A stretch of 64,000 nt of DNA from positions 106,967 through 170,966 of the forward strand of contig JBDROU010000073.1 in assembly GCA_043809745.1 (NCBI GenBank), given 5' to 3'. This DNA comes from JBDROU01 sp043809745 [NCBI: bacterium] (lineage in GTDB: Bacteria; Elusimicrobiota; JBDRMW01). Positions 7,500 to 16,594 of this stretch are shown here, piece after piece; position 1 is the stretch's first letter, and each line of letters opens with the position of its first letter. A program made the position numbers and the translations under genes. The notes beneath the pieces are model-generated. The model was not told the origin of the DNA. It searched no databases and saw only the letters and a program-made list of their open reading frames with translations.

Positions 7500-8186
7500 A
7501 TGATATCTTTAAGTATCGGTGATATAAGAAGCAGGATCAATGATGCGGCGTTAAAGAAGGGGTGTAATCCAGAAGACATTATACTGCTGGCTGCGACAAA
7601 GAAGGTCTCTTCCGAGCTAATTCGAGAAGCTATTAACAATGGGATCTCCCATTTCGGCGAAAATAAGGTGCAGGAAGCAATCCTTAAGATAGACTCGATT
7701 GGGCGAAGCGTTAGCTGGCATATGATCGGGCATCTGCAGACCAATAAAGCTAAAAAGGCCGTAGAAGCGTTTGATGTTATACAGTCTTTGGACAGTTTTC
7801 ATCTGGCGGAATCTCTAGACAAATACGCAAAACAACTTGGCAAAAAGCAGGTGTGTCTGGTTGAGATCAATATTGGCGGTGAGGAATCAAAATTTGGAGT
7901 TAATCCGGAGGAACTTATTGAGTTCCTTAATAGGTGCAATACATTACAAAGTATTGAGATTCAAGGTTTGATGACAATAACCCCCTATTTTGAAGATAAA
8001 GAAAAAGCAAGGCCTTATTTTAAGAAGATGAATGAGCTTTTTCAAAAGTGCGGAAACAAGCTTGTTCATGCAAATGTTAAAATGAAGTTTCTTTCGATGG
8101 GGATGAGCGGCGATTTTGAGGCGGCAATAGAAGAGGGGTCTAATATGGTGCGGATAGGTACGGCTATCTTTGGGGAGCGAAACTAA
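7500..8186 (+). CDS. yggS: YggS/PROSC-family pyridoxal phosphate homeostasis protein
   Basis: A 228-residue single-domain PLP-binding TIM barrel. The PLP lysine lies in LLAATKKVS near residue 33; FGENKVQEA and WHMIGHLQTNK follow, then SMGMSGDFEAAIEEGSNMVRIG, which binds the phosphate. The protein buffers pyridoxal phosphate in the cytoplasm and has no catalytic turnover. It is the first gene of a run ending at least at proC, whose ATG follows the stop codon directly. A strong promoter gives a nearly leaderless transcript. Length and motifs are normal. Confidence 0.95.
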   Translation: MISLSIGDIRSRINDAALKKGCNPEDIILLAATKKVSSELIREAINNGISHFGENKVQEAILKIDSIGRSVSWHMIGHLQTNKAKKAVEAFDVIQSLDSFHLAESLDKYAKQLGKKQVCLVEINIGGEESKFGVNPEELIEFLNRCNTLQSIEIQGLMTITPYFEDKEKARPYFKKMNELFQKCGNKLVHANVKMKFLSMGMSGDFEAAIEEGSNMVRIGTAIFGERN

Positions 8187-8993
8187 ATGAGTTTGTTAGA
8201 GAGTAAAAAGATTTCTGTTATCGGCTGCGGAAATATGGGGAGCTCTATTATATCCGGTTTGCTTCAATCAAAATTAGTTAAAGCCAAGAATATACTTGGT
8301 TGCGATATAGCTAAATCTTGTTTAAAAGGAATAAATGTAAACTCAACAACCGATTGTGAAAAGGCTTTATTTTGGGGAGAGATTATAATTATAGCTGTTA
8401 AACCTCAACAAATAAGTGATTTGTTGTCAAAAGTGAAGAAAAATAGCGCAAAGAATAAAATAATTATATCTGTTGTAGCAGGAAAGAGGATTGCTTTTTT
8501 TCAAAAATATTTTAATAAAGGAACAGTAATTATAAGATCTATGCCGAACACACCAGCTATAATACAGGAAGGAGCTGTTGCCTTTGCTCCATCTAAAAAT
8601 GCATCGAAGATTCAAATAGATATGGCTGAATGCTTATTGAAAAGTATTGGGAAAGTTGTAAGAGTTAAAGAAAGCCAACTTGATGCGGTTACTGCGTTAT
8701 CAGGTTCCGGCCCGGCATATGTGTTTTATTTGGCTGAAATTATGATCGATGCAGCTAAGAAGATGGGTTTACCGTCTGAGATTGCTCAAAAACTTGTGTT
8801 TCAAACGTTAATAGGAGCAAGCCTTTTAATGATTGGTTCCGATTATGATCCAAGTGTCTTGAGGAAAAAGGTGACCTCCCCCAAGGGGACAACAGAGAAA
8901 GCATTTGATTATATTAAGAAAAGCAATGTCGGGCAAAATTGGGTTAAAGCAATAATGTTAGCTAAAAAAAGATCGGAGGAGTTGTCTGTATAG
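8187..8993 (+). CDS. proC: Pyrroline-5-carboxylate reductase
   Basis: A 268-residue enzyme of the last step of proline synthesis, reducing 1-pyrroline-5-carboxylate with NAD(P)H. The Rossmann motif VIGCGNMGSSI is at residues 10-20, VKPQQISDLL near 72, RSMPNTPAIIQEG near 115, the family signature LSGSGPAYVF near 170, and the C-terminal VTSPKGTTEKA near 229. It follows yggS with no gap, a pairing seen in many bacteria. The Asn-rich and Lys-rich middle is AT-biased but the active-site blocks are complete. Confidence 0.95.
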   Translation: MSLLESKKISVIGCGNMGSSIISGLLQSKLVKAKNILGCDIAKSCLKGINVNSTTDCEKALFWGEIIIIAVKPQQISDLLSKVKKNSAKNKIIISVVAGKRIAFFQKYFNKGTVIIRSMPNTPAIIQEGAVAFAPSKNASKIQIDMAECLLKSIGKVVRVKESQLDAVTALSGSGPAYVFYLAEIMIDAAKKMGLPSEIAQKLVFQTLIGASLLMIGSDYDPSVLRKKVTSPKGTTEKAFDYIKKSNVGQNWVKAIMLAKKRSEELSV

Positions 8994-9050
8994 TAGGAGT
9001 TTGATGTTAGAAAGTTAGCATAAATTTTAGTTATAAATAAAGGAGGACTT

Positions 9051-9314
9051 ATGATAGTAAAAGTAAGAGTAATACCAAATTCAAAAAAAAGCGAGATGGC
9101 AGGTAGAATCGGGCACATCTTAAGAATAAGGGTTGCAGCTCCCCCAGAAGAAAATAAAGCTAACGAGGAACTCGTAGACTTTATGGCAGATTTTTTCGAA
9201 GTAAAGGAAAAAATGGTAAAGATTATTCGAGGCCATAAAGCCAGGGAAAAAACTATCAGCATTAACGGCAGGCCGGAAGATGATTTGGAAGATTTAATGG
9301 AAACAATACCATGA
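9051..9314 (+). CDS. yggU: YggU family protein (DUF167)
   Basis: An 87-residue protein of the DUF167/YggU fold. Seen are VRVIPNSKKSE at residues 3-14, then VAAPPEENKANEELVDFMAD, and IIRGHKAREKTI. The function is unknown; it is often placed behind yggS and proC. AAGGAGGAC before the ATG is a strong ribosome binding site. The last codons overlap mtnA by four bases. Confidence 0.92.
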   Translation: MIVKVRVIPNSKKSEMAGRIGHILRIRVAAPPEENKANEELVDFMADFFEVKEKMVKIIRGHKAREKTISINGRPEDDLEDLMETIP

Positions 9315-10348
9315 ACGTAAAGACCCTTTATTGGGATAATGAAAAGCTTTACATTTTAGATCAACTTAAACTGCCCAATAAAATTTCTTATATATGCTGC
9401 AAGAATGCCGGACAGGTTGCAGATGCAATCAGGAAGATGAATTTAAGAGGAGCTCCAGCTATAGGGGTTGCCGCCGCATATGCTTTCGCGCTCGCATTTA
9501 GGAGCAAAAAGTTCAGCTCTAAGAATATTTTTCAGAATTATGTGCAAAGGGTGGCTAATGAATTAAACGGCACAAGGCCGACCGCTGTTAATTTATTCTG
9601 GGCTTGTAAGAGGATGTCGAAAAAAGCAAAAAGTATTTTTAAGTTAAACTCCTTAATTGATGACCAGCTGCTGATAGAGGCGAAAAGGATACATGAAGAT
9701 GATGTTGCAATTAATAAAAAAATCGGTGAAAACGGGGAAAAGCTGTTAAAAAAAGGATCACATATAATCACGCACTGTAATGCGGGAGCGCTTGCTACTG
9801 GCGGGTACGGGACGGCGTTGGGTGTGATATATTCAGCATTTAAGAAGGGTAAGATAAAAAAAGTATTTGTTGATGAGACCAGGCCCTATCTTCAGGGGGC
9901 TCGTCTTACAATGTGGGAGTTGATGCAAAGAAAAATTCCCTGCCAGCTTATAACCGATAATATGGCTGGTTTTGCGATGAAAAGAAACAAGATTAGCGCT
10001 TGTATTATAGGTGCTGACCGGGTGGTTAGTAACGGTGATGTGGCCAACAAGATTGGCAGTTACTCATTAGCTGTGTTAGCGGATTACCATAAGATACCTT
10101 TTTATGTCGCTGCGCCGCTGTCAACTTTTGACGTATCTAAAAAAACGGGTGATGAGATAGTAATTGAAGAGCGTTCGGCTAAAGAAGTAGTTTCGATTGG
10201 GCCGGTTTCAATAGCGCCAAAATGCTGCAAGGTTTGGCATCCAGCATTTGACATAACGCCTTCGCGTTTAATAAAGGCAATAATTACAGAAAAAGGCGTA
10301 ATAAAAGCCCCTTATATAAAAAGTATTGATAAGCTTATGCAAAATTAA
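9311..10348 (+). CDS. mtnA: Methylthioribose-1-phosphate isomerase
   Basis: A 345-residue enzyme of the eIF2B-related isomerase family that converts 5-methylthioribose 1-phosphate to the ribulose form in methionine salvage. Visible are LRGAPAIGVAAAYA near residue 46, ITHCNAGALATGGYGTALG near 153 with the catalytic cysteine, TRPYLQGARLT, and GADRVVSNGDVANKIG near 234 with the catalytic aspartate. The ATG overlaps the yggU stop. No other methionine-salvage gene is in the window, so it may also act in a truncated or 5'-deoxyribose route; that is inference. Confidence 0.93.
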   Translation: MNVKTLYWDNEKLYILDQLKLPNKISYICCKNAGQVADAIRKMNLRGAPAIGVAAAYAFALAFRSKKFSSKNIFQNYVQRVANELNGTRPTAVNLFWACKRMSKKAKSIFKLNSLIDDQLLIEAKRIHEDDVAINKKIGENGEKLLKKGSHIITHCNAGALATGGYGTALGVIYSAFKKGKIKKVFVDETRPYLQGARLTMWELMQRKIPCQLITDNMAGFAMKRNKISACIIGADRVVSNGDVANKIGSYSLAVLADYHKIPFYVAAPLSTFDVSKKTGDEIVIEERSAKEVVSIGPVSIAPKCCKVWHPAFDITPSRLIKAIITEKGVIKAPYIKSIDKLMQN

Positions 10349-10358
10349 GGAAATAGAT

Positions 10359-13193
10359 ATGAGTAAGAAAGAAAAGGCCAATAATACTAAGAGCGTGAAT
10401 CTTCCCAGAACAGCTTTTCCTATGAAAGCTAATTTGCAGGTGCGTGAAATTGAATTCATGGATTTTTGGAAGAAGGAAGAGATATATAGAAAATTAATAA
10501 GCAAAAATAAAAATAATAAAAGGTTTATACTGCATGACGGCCCCCCATATGCTAATGGAAACATTCATCTCGGGCATGCCCTTAACAAGATCCTTAAGGA
10601 CATGGTTGTTAAGTACAAGGCCTGTGATGGTCATTATACACCGTTTATACCCGGGTGGGATTGCCATGGGCTTCCCATTGAACATCAGCTTATGAAAAAG
10701 CTTAAAACTAATAAACGAAAGATTAACCGGGAAGATTTCAGGAAAAAAGCTTATGAGTTTGCTGAAAAATATTTCGTAATACAAAGAGAAGAATTTGTCA
10801 GGTTAGGTATTCTAGCAGACTGGGATAATCCATATTTGACAATGACCAAGGATTATGAGTACGGGATAATCTCAACATTCAATAAACTTCTTAAGAATGA
10901 ATATATTTATAGAAGCAAGAAGCCGGTATTTTGGTGCATCTGTTGTGAAACAGCTTTAGCCGATGCTGAGGTAGAATATGAGAATCATATATCACCATCC
11001 ATCTATGTGCGGTTCCCGCTAATTGAAGGTCAAAAATTTGGGGAAACGGTTGTTAATAAACAAACTCCGGTTTCCATGTTAATCTGGACGACAACCCCTT
11101 GGACCCTTCCAGCAAATGTTGCTGTTGCGGTAGAGCCCGAGAAGGCTTATGGTTTGTATAAAACTGGTAATAGCGAACTATATATTGCAGCCGCTGATCC
11201 AGAACTTGAAAAGGAGTATCCAAAATTAGGAATTCAAATCGATAAACCAAAATCTGTTATTCAGGGCAGTGATTTGCTCGGTTTAAAAGTAATGCACCCT
11301 TTATTAAATAGAGAATCGGTGATTGTGGGGTCTGGTTTTGTGCAGATGGATACAGGGGTAGGCGCAATTCATATCGCTCCGGGTCATGGGCTTGAGGATT
11401 ATCAGGTAGGGCTTGAAAATGGACTTCCGGTGATCTCTCCTGTCGACGAAATGGGATTTTTTACTGAAGAAGCGGGAATCTGTGTAGGAGAAAATATATT
11501 TAATGCGAACGGAAAAATAACAAAAGAACTCGGAGACAGAAAACTTTTATTGTCTGAAGATAAGATTGAGCATTCATATCCACATTGCTGGCGATGTAAG
11601 AATCCTGTAATTTACAGGGCTACTAAACAATGGTTTCTTTCGATAAATCACAGAGAGCTGCGCCAGAAGATGCTGGACAGCATCAAGAAAGTTAAATGGA
11701 TTCCCGGTTATGGTGAGAATAGAATTCTTGGCATGGTTGAATCACGTCCGGATTGGTGTCTGTCCAGGCAGAGATACTGGGGGACGCCGATACCGATTAT
11801 CTATTGTGAAGACTGTCAAGCTCCTGTTATTGATGATGGAATTATAAAAAGGATAGAGGATATATTCAAAGAGGGCGGATCAGAAGCATATTATCAAACA
11901 AGCGTAAAAGAAATCATAGGCGACAATTTTGCATGCCGTTCCTGCGACGGGAGTTCTTTCAAAAAGGAGGAGGATATACTTGATGTATGGTTCGACTCAG
12001 GGGTTTCTCATGAAGCGGTTATGGAAAATCCAAGATTTAATTTAGGATGGCCGGCAACGATGTATCTGGAAGGGTCAGATCAACATAGAGGATGGTTTCA
12101 AACTTCTCTTATAACTGCGGTAGCATTGAAGGCTCGAGCACCTTATGAAAGCGTTCTTACACATGGATTTACTGTTGATGGCCAGGGAAGAAAGATGTCT
12201 AAATCACAAGGAAATGTTATCGCGCCGCAAGCGGTAATAAAGGATTATGGAGCAGATATTTTACGGCTCTGGGTTGCAGCAAGCGATTACAGGGAAGATG
12301 TTAGGGTGTCGCAGGATATTATTAGAGGCCTGGTTGATTTGTATAGGAAGATTAGGAATACTTTTCGTTTTATTCTTGGCAATACTTATGATTATAATGC
12401 GAGTGAGCATAAGAAAAATATGGATCCTGAGCATGGGTATCCCAACTTTTTGGAAATAGATAAATATATATTGAATCGCCTGCAAAAACTGCTGAAAGTT
12501 GTTAATGATGCATATGAATCAAATGAGTTTCATAAAGTGGTATTTTATTTTAATCAGTTTTGCAGCTCGGAATTAAGTTCGTTTTACTTTGATATAATTA
12601 AAGATAGGTTATATACATTCAGTTCATTTTCAAAAGAAAGACATTATGCGCAAACTGTGCTTTGGGAGCTTTTTGAGAATTTAAGCTGTTTGATAGCCCC
12701 TATACTTTCGTTTACATCTGAAGAAGTATGGAAATTTGCAAGGGATGAGCACAAGGATTGGGAGTCTGTCGAGAGTGTTTTTTTAGCGCCTTTTCCCAAG
12801 GTTAAGGACTTCCTTTTGTCAGATGATTTGGAAACTAACTGGCGCGAACTTTTGAAAGTGCGCGAAAAAGTCAATGCTGTGCTGGAAAATTTTCGCATTC
12901 AGAAAAAGATAGGAAGCTCACTTGAGGCATGGGTTAGATTGTTCCCTGCCGGTGAAGAGGAATATGGCTTGCTTGAACGGTTTAAGGATCAGCTGGATAC
13001 GATTTTTATAGTATCAAGGGTGAGTGTTGAAGCTCCGGGAAAAGGATCAGAATTATCTGTGGAAATTGAGAAAGCTTCTGTGGAGAAGTGTTCAAGATGC
13101 TGGCGTTATACGGGGGATCAAAGTAAGATAGGCGATGAACTTATTTGCAGTAGGTGTCTGGCTCATATTGAGGAAAATGAAAAGGGTTTATGA
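10359..13193 (+). CDS. ileS: Isoleucyl-tRNA synthetase
   Basis: A 944-residue class I aminoacyl-tRNA synthetase charging tRNA-Ile. The adenylate-binding signature PYANGNIHLGHALNK is near residues 62-76, followed by GWDCHGLPIEHQL. The editing domain (about 190-400) contains WTTTPWTLPAN, the KMSKS loop GRKMSKSQGN is near 610, and the C-terminal zinc finger has CSRC and CSRC pairs near 912 and 934. The ATG at 10359, preceded by AAGGA, is preferred over a TTG at 10326 inside mtnA. Its stop overlaps lspA by four bases. It is of the bacterial type that has the zinc finger, so mupirocin-sensitive architecture is expected from family knowledge. Confidence 0.97.
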   Translation: MSKKEKANNTKSVNLPRTAFPMKANLQVREIEFMDFWKKEEIYRKLISKNKNNKRFILHDGPPYANGNIHLGHALNKILKDMVVKYKACDGHYTPFIPGWDCHGLPIEHQLMKKLKTNKRKINREDFRKKAYEFAEKYFVIQREEFVRLGILADWDNPYLTMTKDYEYGIISTFNKLLKNEYIYRSKKPVFWCICCETALADAEVEYENHISPSIYVRFPLIEGQKFGETVVNKQTPVSMLIWTTTPWTLPANVAVAVEPEKAYGLYKTGNSELYIAAADPELEKEYPKLGIQIDKPKSVIQGSDLLGLKVMHPLLNRESVIVGSGFVQMDTGVGAIHIAPGHGLEDYQVGLENGLPVISPVDEMGFFTEEAGICVGENIFNANGKITKELGDRKLLLSEDKIEHSYPHCWRCKNPVIYRATKQWFLSINHRELRQKMLDSIKKVKWIPGYGENRILGMVESRPDWCLSRQRYWGTPIPIIYCEDCQAPVIDDGIIKRIEDIFKEGGSEAYYQTSVKEIIGDNFACRSCDGSSFKKEEDILDVWFDSGVSHEAVMENPRFNLGWPATMYLEGSDQHRGWFQTSLITAVALKARAPYESVLTHGFTVDGQGRKMSKSQGNVIAPQAVIKDYGADILRLWVAASDYREDVRVSQDIIRGLVDLYRKIRNTFRFILGNTYDYNASEHKKNMDPEHGYPNFLEIDKYILNRLQKLLKVVNDAYESNEFHKVVFYFNQFCSSELSSFYFDIIKDRLYTFSSFSKERHYAQTVLWELFENLSCLIAPILSFTSEEVWKFARDEHKDWESVESVFLAPFPKVKDFLLSDDLETNWRELLKVREKVNAVLENFRIQKKIGSSLEAWVRLFPAGEEEYGLLERFKDQLDTIFIVSRVSVEAPGKGSELSVEIEKASVEKCSRCWRYTGDQSKIGDELICSRCLAHIEENEKGL

Positions 13194-13666
13194 GTAAAAT
13201 TATATTCTTGTTGCCTGTAGTTTGCTTCATGATTGATCAAATAAGTAAACTCATAATTAGGAATAATCTATTCCTGGGTGAATCAATTAAGGTATTTCCG
13301 TTTCTTTATATAACATACATTACTAATACAGGGACTGCGTTTGGTTTGGCAAAAGGTAATAATACTTTTTTTATAATAGTGATACTTATTGTTATCTTCT
13401 TTATTGTTGCGTTTAAGAAGAGTATATTTTCACCGAGCTGGGTATCATTTATATCTTACAGCCTTATACTTGGCGGAGCTTTTGGTAACTTGTTAGACAG
13501 GATTATGTTTGGCAAGGTCATTGATTTTATTGATTTTCGTTTTTGGCCGGTTTTTAACTTTGCAGATACATTTGTTTCTATTGGGGCGATTCTTTATTTA
13601 GCGGAGTCGCTTTTTAGGAGGGATTGTGTGTCCAGTACTAATTCAGTTAGGATTATTGAGCATTAA
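13190..13666 (+). CDS. lspA: Lipoprotein signal peptidase (signal peptidase II)
   Basis: A 158-residue inner membrane aspartic protease with four predicted membrane segments that removes signal peptides from prolipoproteins after lipidation. The two catalytic aspartates lie in GGAFGNLLDRIMFGKVIDFIDF near residue 104 (split here: GNLLDR and VIDFIDF) and FNFADTFV near residue 125. ATGA overlap with ileS and overlap with lgt show translational coupling. The order ileS-lspA is common in bacteria, and having lgt next in the same run puts both lipoprotein steps together. Confidence 0.95.
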   Translation: MSKIIFLLPVVCFMIDQISKLIIRNNLFLGESIKVFPFLYITYITNTGTAFGLAKGNNTFFIIVILIVIFFIVAFKKSIFSPSWVSFISYSLILGGAFGNLLDRIMFGKVIDFIDFRFWPVFNFADTFVSIGAILYLAESLFRRDCVSSTNSVRIIEH

Positions 13667-14402
13667 AACATATGGTTTGTTTGTAATCATAGGTTTTTTA
13701 GCCGCTTTATTTTATATTAAAAGGAAAGCGCATAAATATAATTTTTCTGATGAATTTGTTTATGATCTGGCTTTTTGGGCACTGTTTTCCGGTATACTAG
13801 GAGCAAGGATTACTTATATACTGCTGGATATTAAGTATTTTATAGGTAATCCACTTGAGATGTTTATGATATGGAAAGGGGGGCTTGTATACTATGGCGG
13901 ACTCCTGGGAGGTATCCTGGGAGGTATTGCAATAATATATAAATATCGTATATATAATTGGAAAAAGGTTGCTGATGTCCTTTCCCCGAGTATTGCTCTT
14001 GCGCATGCGTTTGGCCGTATTGGTTGTTTTTTTGCAGGGTGCTGTTATGGGAAGATAACGAGCAGTAAGATAGGAATAACCTTTTCACACCCTGAATCAT
14101 TTGCCCCTGCAGGGGTGTCAGTTTACCCGACCCAACTGATGGAGGCATTCGGAAATATTCTGATCTTCCTTTTTTTGAATTATAAATTGGGGAAAGAAAA
14201 ATACGAAGGACAAATATTTACTTTATATATATTGTTGTATGCATTATTGCGTTTCATCAATGAATTTTTTAGGGGTGATTACAGAGGGCCCGAGTTATTT
14301 AGTGTGACCCTTTTGCAATGGGTTTCGCTTGGGCTTTTTGCGGCTGCAATGATTTTCTTATTAAAAGGAGGTATGAGGTCTCCCAAAAAATCGGAATCCT
14401 GA
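13626..14402 (+). CDS. lgt: Prolipoprotein diacylglyceryl transferase
   Basis: A 258-residue inner membrane enzyme that transfers diacylglycerol to the lipobox cysteine. Motifs are SIKTYGLFVIIGF at the start, GGLVYYGGLLGGILGG near 85, HAFGRIGCFFAGCCYG near 128 (the Lgt signature with the essential arginine and His), and a late FINEFFRGDYRG. Start is GTG 13626, supported by AGGAGG just upstream, which overlaps lspA by 41 bases. The last codons and the stop TGA fall within a REP-like element, so the C-terminal GGMRSPKKSES tail is probably element-derived. Confidence 0.95.
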   Translation: MCPVLIQLGLLSIKTYGLFVIIGFLAALFYIKRKAHKYNFSDEFVYDLAFWALFSGILGARITYILLDIKYFIGNPLEMFMIWKGGLVYYGGLLGGILGGIAIIYKYRIYNWKKVADVLSPSIALAHAFGRIGCFFAGCCYGKITSSKIGITFSHPESFAPAGVSVYPTQLMEAFGNILIFLFLNYKLGKEKYEGQIFTLYILLYALLRFINEFFRGDYRGPELFSVTLLQWVSLGLFAAAMIFLLKGGMRSPKKSES

Positions 14403-14445
14403 GCGATGTCGAAGGATTGAAGTAACGGACTTTTTGAGCGGTCTC
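14375..14445. repeat. REP-like palindromic element at the end of lgt
   Basis: Outer arms GTCTCCCAAAAAATCGG (14378-14394) and GACTTTTTGAGCGGTCTC (14428-14445) are imperfect inverted repeats. The core CCTGAGCGATGTCGAAGG at 14398-14415 is itself nearly palindromic. A related element is at 44739-44790, sharing both the CTGAGC/GTCGAAGG core in reverse complement and the TTTTTGAGCGATCTC-type half. The lgt stop codon is inside the core. Such CCTTCGACAAGCTCAGG sequences are widespread intergenic repeats in bacteria. Confidence 0.6.
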
Positions 14446-14459
14446 TTTAGATAAACAAA

Positions 14460-15359
14460 TTGCGTGATGAGATTATACAATTCAACAAAGAGAAATCTCA
14501 AAGGCTCGACATCTATCTTGCAGAGCATTTTACCTGCTTTTCGAGAACTTATTTTCAGGCAATTATAAAAAAAGGATTTGTAACGGTTAATAAGACAAAA
14601 ACTCTCTCTTCTAGAAAGCTGGTTAACGGAGATACAATTAGTATCAGGTTTGTTGATCGTATTTCCAATGTAGTACCAGAAAAGATAAGTTTAAACGTTA
14701 TTTATGAAGATGCGGATCTTTTGGTGATTAATAAGCCTGCCGGAGTGGTTGTCCATCCTGCGTGCGGGCATCCAAAGGGGACTATAGTTAACGGGGTGCT
14801 CTTTTATCTTGGCGGTCAAATGAATGCTGTTTCAAGGATTGGACTTGTGCACAGGCTTGATAAGGAAACCTCTGGGGTGCTGCTGATTGCCAAGAATGAC
14901 AAAGCATTTCTTTCGCTTTCTAAACAGTTTTCTAAACGTACAGTAAAGAAGGCGTATCTGGTTCTGGTATCCGGTATAATTGATGAGAATGAGGGAGTGA
15001 TAGAGAAACCTTTAGGAAGAAGCCCGCATGATAGAAAAAAAATCGCGGTTGTTACTGATGGGCGTAACTCTACAACCAGATTTAAGGTAATAAAACGTTT
15101 TGCGAATGAAACGTATTTGGAAGCTAAACCTACAACAGGCCGCACACATCAGATTCGTGTGCATCTTGCTTCAATAGGGAATGGAGTGGTTGGTGATAGG
15201 GAGTATAATCCTAAAAGCGCAGATTCTACAAGGATGATGCTGCATGCAGCGGAATTAGGTATTATTCATCCCAGAACGAAAAAAAGAATGGACTTTCTAG
15301 CGCCGCCGCCTTCTGAGTTCTGTGCGGAAATTAATAAGAGATCCAAGAAAAAACGTTAA
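14460..15359 (+). CDS. RluA/RluD-family pseudouridine synthase
   Basis: A 299-residue enzyme converting uridine to pseudouridine in structured RNA, most likely 23S rRNA as in RluD. An N-terminal S4 domain covers about residues 10-65 (LDIYLAEHFTCFSRTYFQ). The catalytic block VHRLDKETSGVLLIAK is near 128, followed by GRSPHDRKKIAV and TTGRTHQIRVHLASIG near 225. The start is a TTG at 14460 directly after the REP-like element; no in-frame ATG lies before the S4 domain, and the ribosome binding site is weak. The gene probably belongs to the ileS-lgt run by orientation and spacing. RluD is the closest assignment, but substrate cannot be read from sequence. Confidence 0.92.
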   Translation: MRDEIIQFNKEKSQRLDIYLAEHFTCFSRTYFQAIIKKGFVTVNKTKTLSSRKLVNGDTISIRFVDRISNVVPEKISLNVIYEDADLLVINKPAGVVVHPACGHPKGTIVNGVLFYLGGQMNAVSRIGLVHRLDKETSGVLLIAKNDKAFLSLSKQFSKRTVKKAYLVLVSGIIDENEGVIEKPLGRSPHDRKKIAVVTDGRNSTTRFKVIKRFANETYLEAKPTTGRTHQIRVHLASIGNGVVGDREYNPKSADSTRMMLHAAELGIIHPRTKKRMDFLAPPPSEFCAEINKRSKKKR

Positions 15360-15372
15360 ATTGGGAGAAGCT

Positions 15373-15918
15373 GTGAATTTTAATAAGTATTTTTGTTTTG
15401 CTGTATTATTTTTTATAATTAGTATAATAAGTGCTGGTCATATAGCCGGCCAGGATCCGGCTGTTGAAAAGGAGATAGATAAACTTTCTAAATCGCTCCA
15501 ATCGCAAAAGAAGGATTTAAGCAGTTTATCCAAAACCATTTCAGATTTAAATGCGGCTCTTTTGGAATTAAATAAAAAAAGTTTTGGATATGAGGAAGCG
15601 CTGAAGGAATTGAATGCTGATTATACAAGGCTATCTGACGATACTCAGACGATTGAGGCGTTAGTAAGAAGAAATAAGGATGAAACTGTTCAGTTGAACC
15701 AATTTTTGGAAGAGCAAAAGGCTTTGCTGACTGAATTGCAGCAGCAAATAAGATTATTTAAAAAGACTGTTTCGAGTATACAAGAGAGGCAAAGTGTCGG
15801 AGATTATAATTTAGAAAAGGATTATAGAGGGGAAATTGTAAAAAGCCGCAGATCATCTAAATTCTTGAGCGCTCTAGCGATTATAATTAGCGTAGTAGCT
15901 TTGGGTGTAGCTTTGTAA
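15373..15918 (+). CDS. Exported coiled-coil protein of unknown function
   Basis: A 181-residue protein with an N-terminal hydrophobic segment (YFCFAVLFFIISIISAG), then a long heptad-rich coiled coil from about residue 32 to 140 with KSLQSQKKDLSSLSKTISDL, and a C-terminal membrane segment FLSALAIIISVVALGVAL. So it is likely anchored at both ends or has its coiled coil in the periplasm. The start GTG 15373 is favoured by GGGAG at 15363-15367; an upstream GTG at 15322 would add 17 residues overlapping the previous gene. I do not recognise a family. It sits between rRNA modification and gmk, with no context clue. Confidence 0.7.
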   Translation: MNFNKYFCFAVLFFIISIISAGHIAGQDPAVEKEIDKLSKSLQSQKKDLSSLSKTISDLNAALLELNKKSFGYEEALKELNADYTRLSDDTQTIEALVRRNKDETVQLNQFLEEQKALLTELQQQIRLFKKTVSSIQERQSVGDYNLEKDYRGEIVKSRRSSKFLSALAIIISVVALGVAL

Positions 15919-15967
15919 ATATTAAGTCCCCGAGCAGGTAAAATTTTATTTTTTGAGGATTGAACAA

Positions 15968-16567
15968 ATGGGTTTGTTATTAGTTGTCTCGTCGCCTTCG
16001 GGATGTGGAAAAACAACAGTAGTCAATAAAATACTCAAGAAATCCAAGGATTTTAACAGGAGTGTTTCTTATACCACGAGACCGCGCCAAAATGGTGAAA
16101 TAAATGGGCAGGATTATAACTTTCTCACTGAAAAAAGGTTTAAGCATCTTATAAAAAAAAGTTTTTTTATTGAATGGGCCAATGTCCATGGATATTTGTA
16201 TGGGACTTCAAAAAAACAATTATTGAAATGCATTAATGGGAGGAAAGATACATTCTACGTTATTGATGTTATAGGAGGTTTGCGCTTAAAAAAGATACTG
16301 CCGCATTCAATCTTAATATTTTTGGCGCCGCCTAAAATACGAGATTTGAATAAAAGAATTGAAAAAAGAAAAAGAGAAAATAAGGAAGAAATAAAAAAGC
16401 GTCTTAAAAGAGCTGTCTTCGAATTCGAAAAAGCTAAAAGGTATGATTATTTAGTTATAAATGATGATGTTAATAAAACCGTTGCTTTAGTAGAGGATAT
16501 AGTAAAAGTTGAGAAATATAAATCAAAACGTAATCTAGATAAAATTAGTGCGCTGATAAAAAGATAA
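15968..16567 (+). CDS. gmk: Guanylate kinase
   Basis: A 199-residue enzyme phosphorylating GMP to GDP with ATP. The P-loop is SSPSGCGKTT at residues 8-17, the GMP-binding block is RSVSYTTRPRQNGEINGQDY near 37, followed by FIEWANVHGYLYGT and VIDVIGGL. The helix with RIEKRKRENKEEIKKRL is the lid region. The ATG at 15968 is used because GAGG lies 10 bases upstream; a TTG at 15953 adds five residues only. It is followed by rpoZ and coaC, a gene order conserved in many bacteria. Confidence 0.95.
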   Translation: MGLLLVVSSPSGCGKTTVVNKILKKSKDFNRSVSYTTRPRQNGEINGQDYNFLTEKRFKHLIKKSFFIEWANVHGYLYGTSKKQLLKCINGRKDTFYVIDVIGGLRLKKILPHSILIFLAPPKIRDLNKRIEKRKRENKEEIKKRLKRAVFEFEKAKRYDYLVINDDVNKTVALVEDIVKVEKYKSKRNLDKISALIKR

Positions 16568-16594
16568 TATTTTAGTAATAAACAAGGGGGCATA

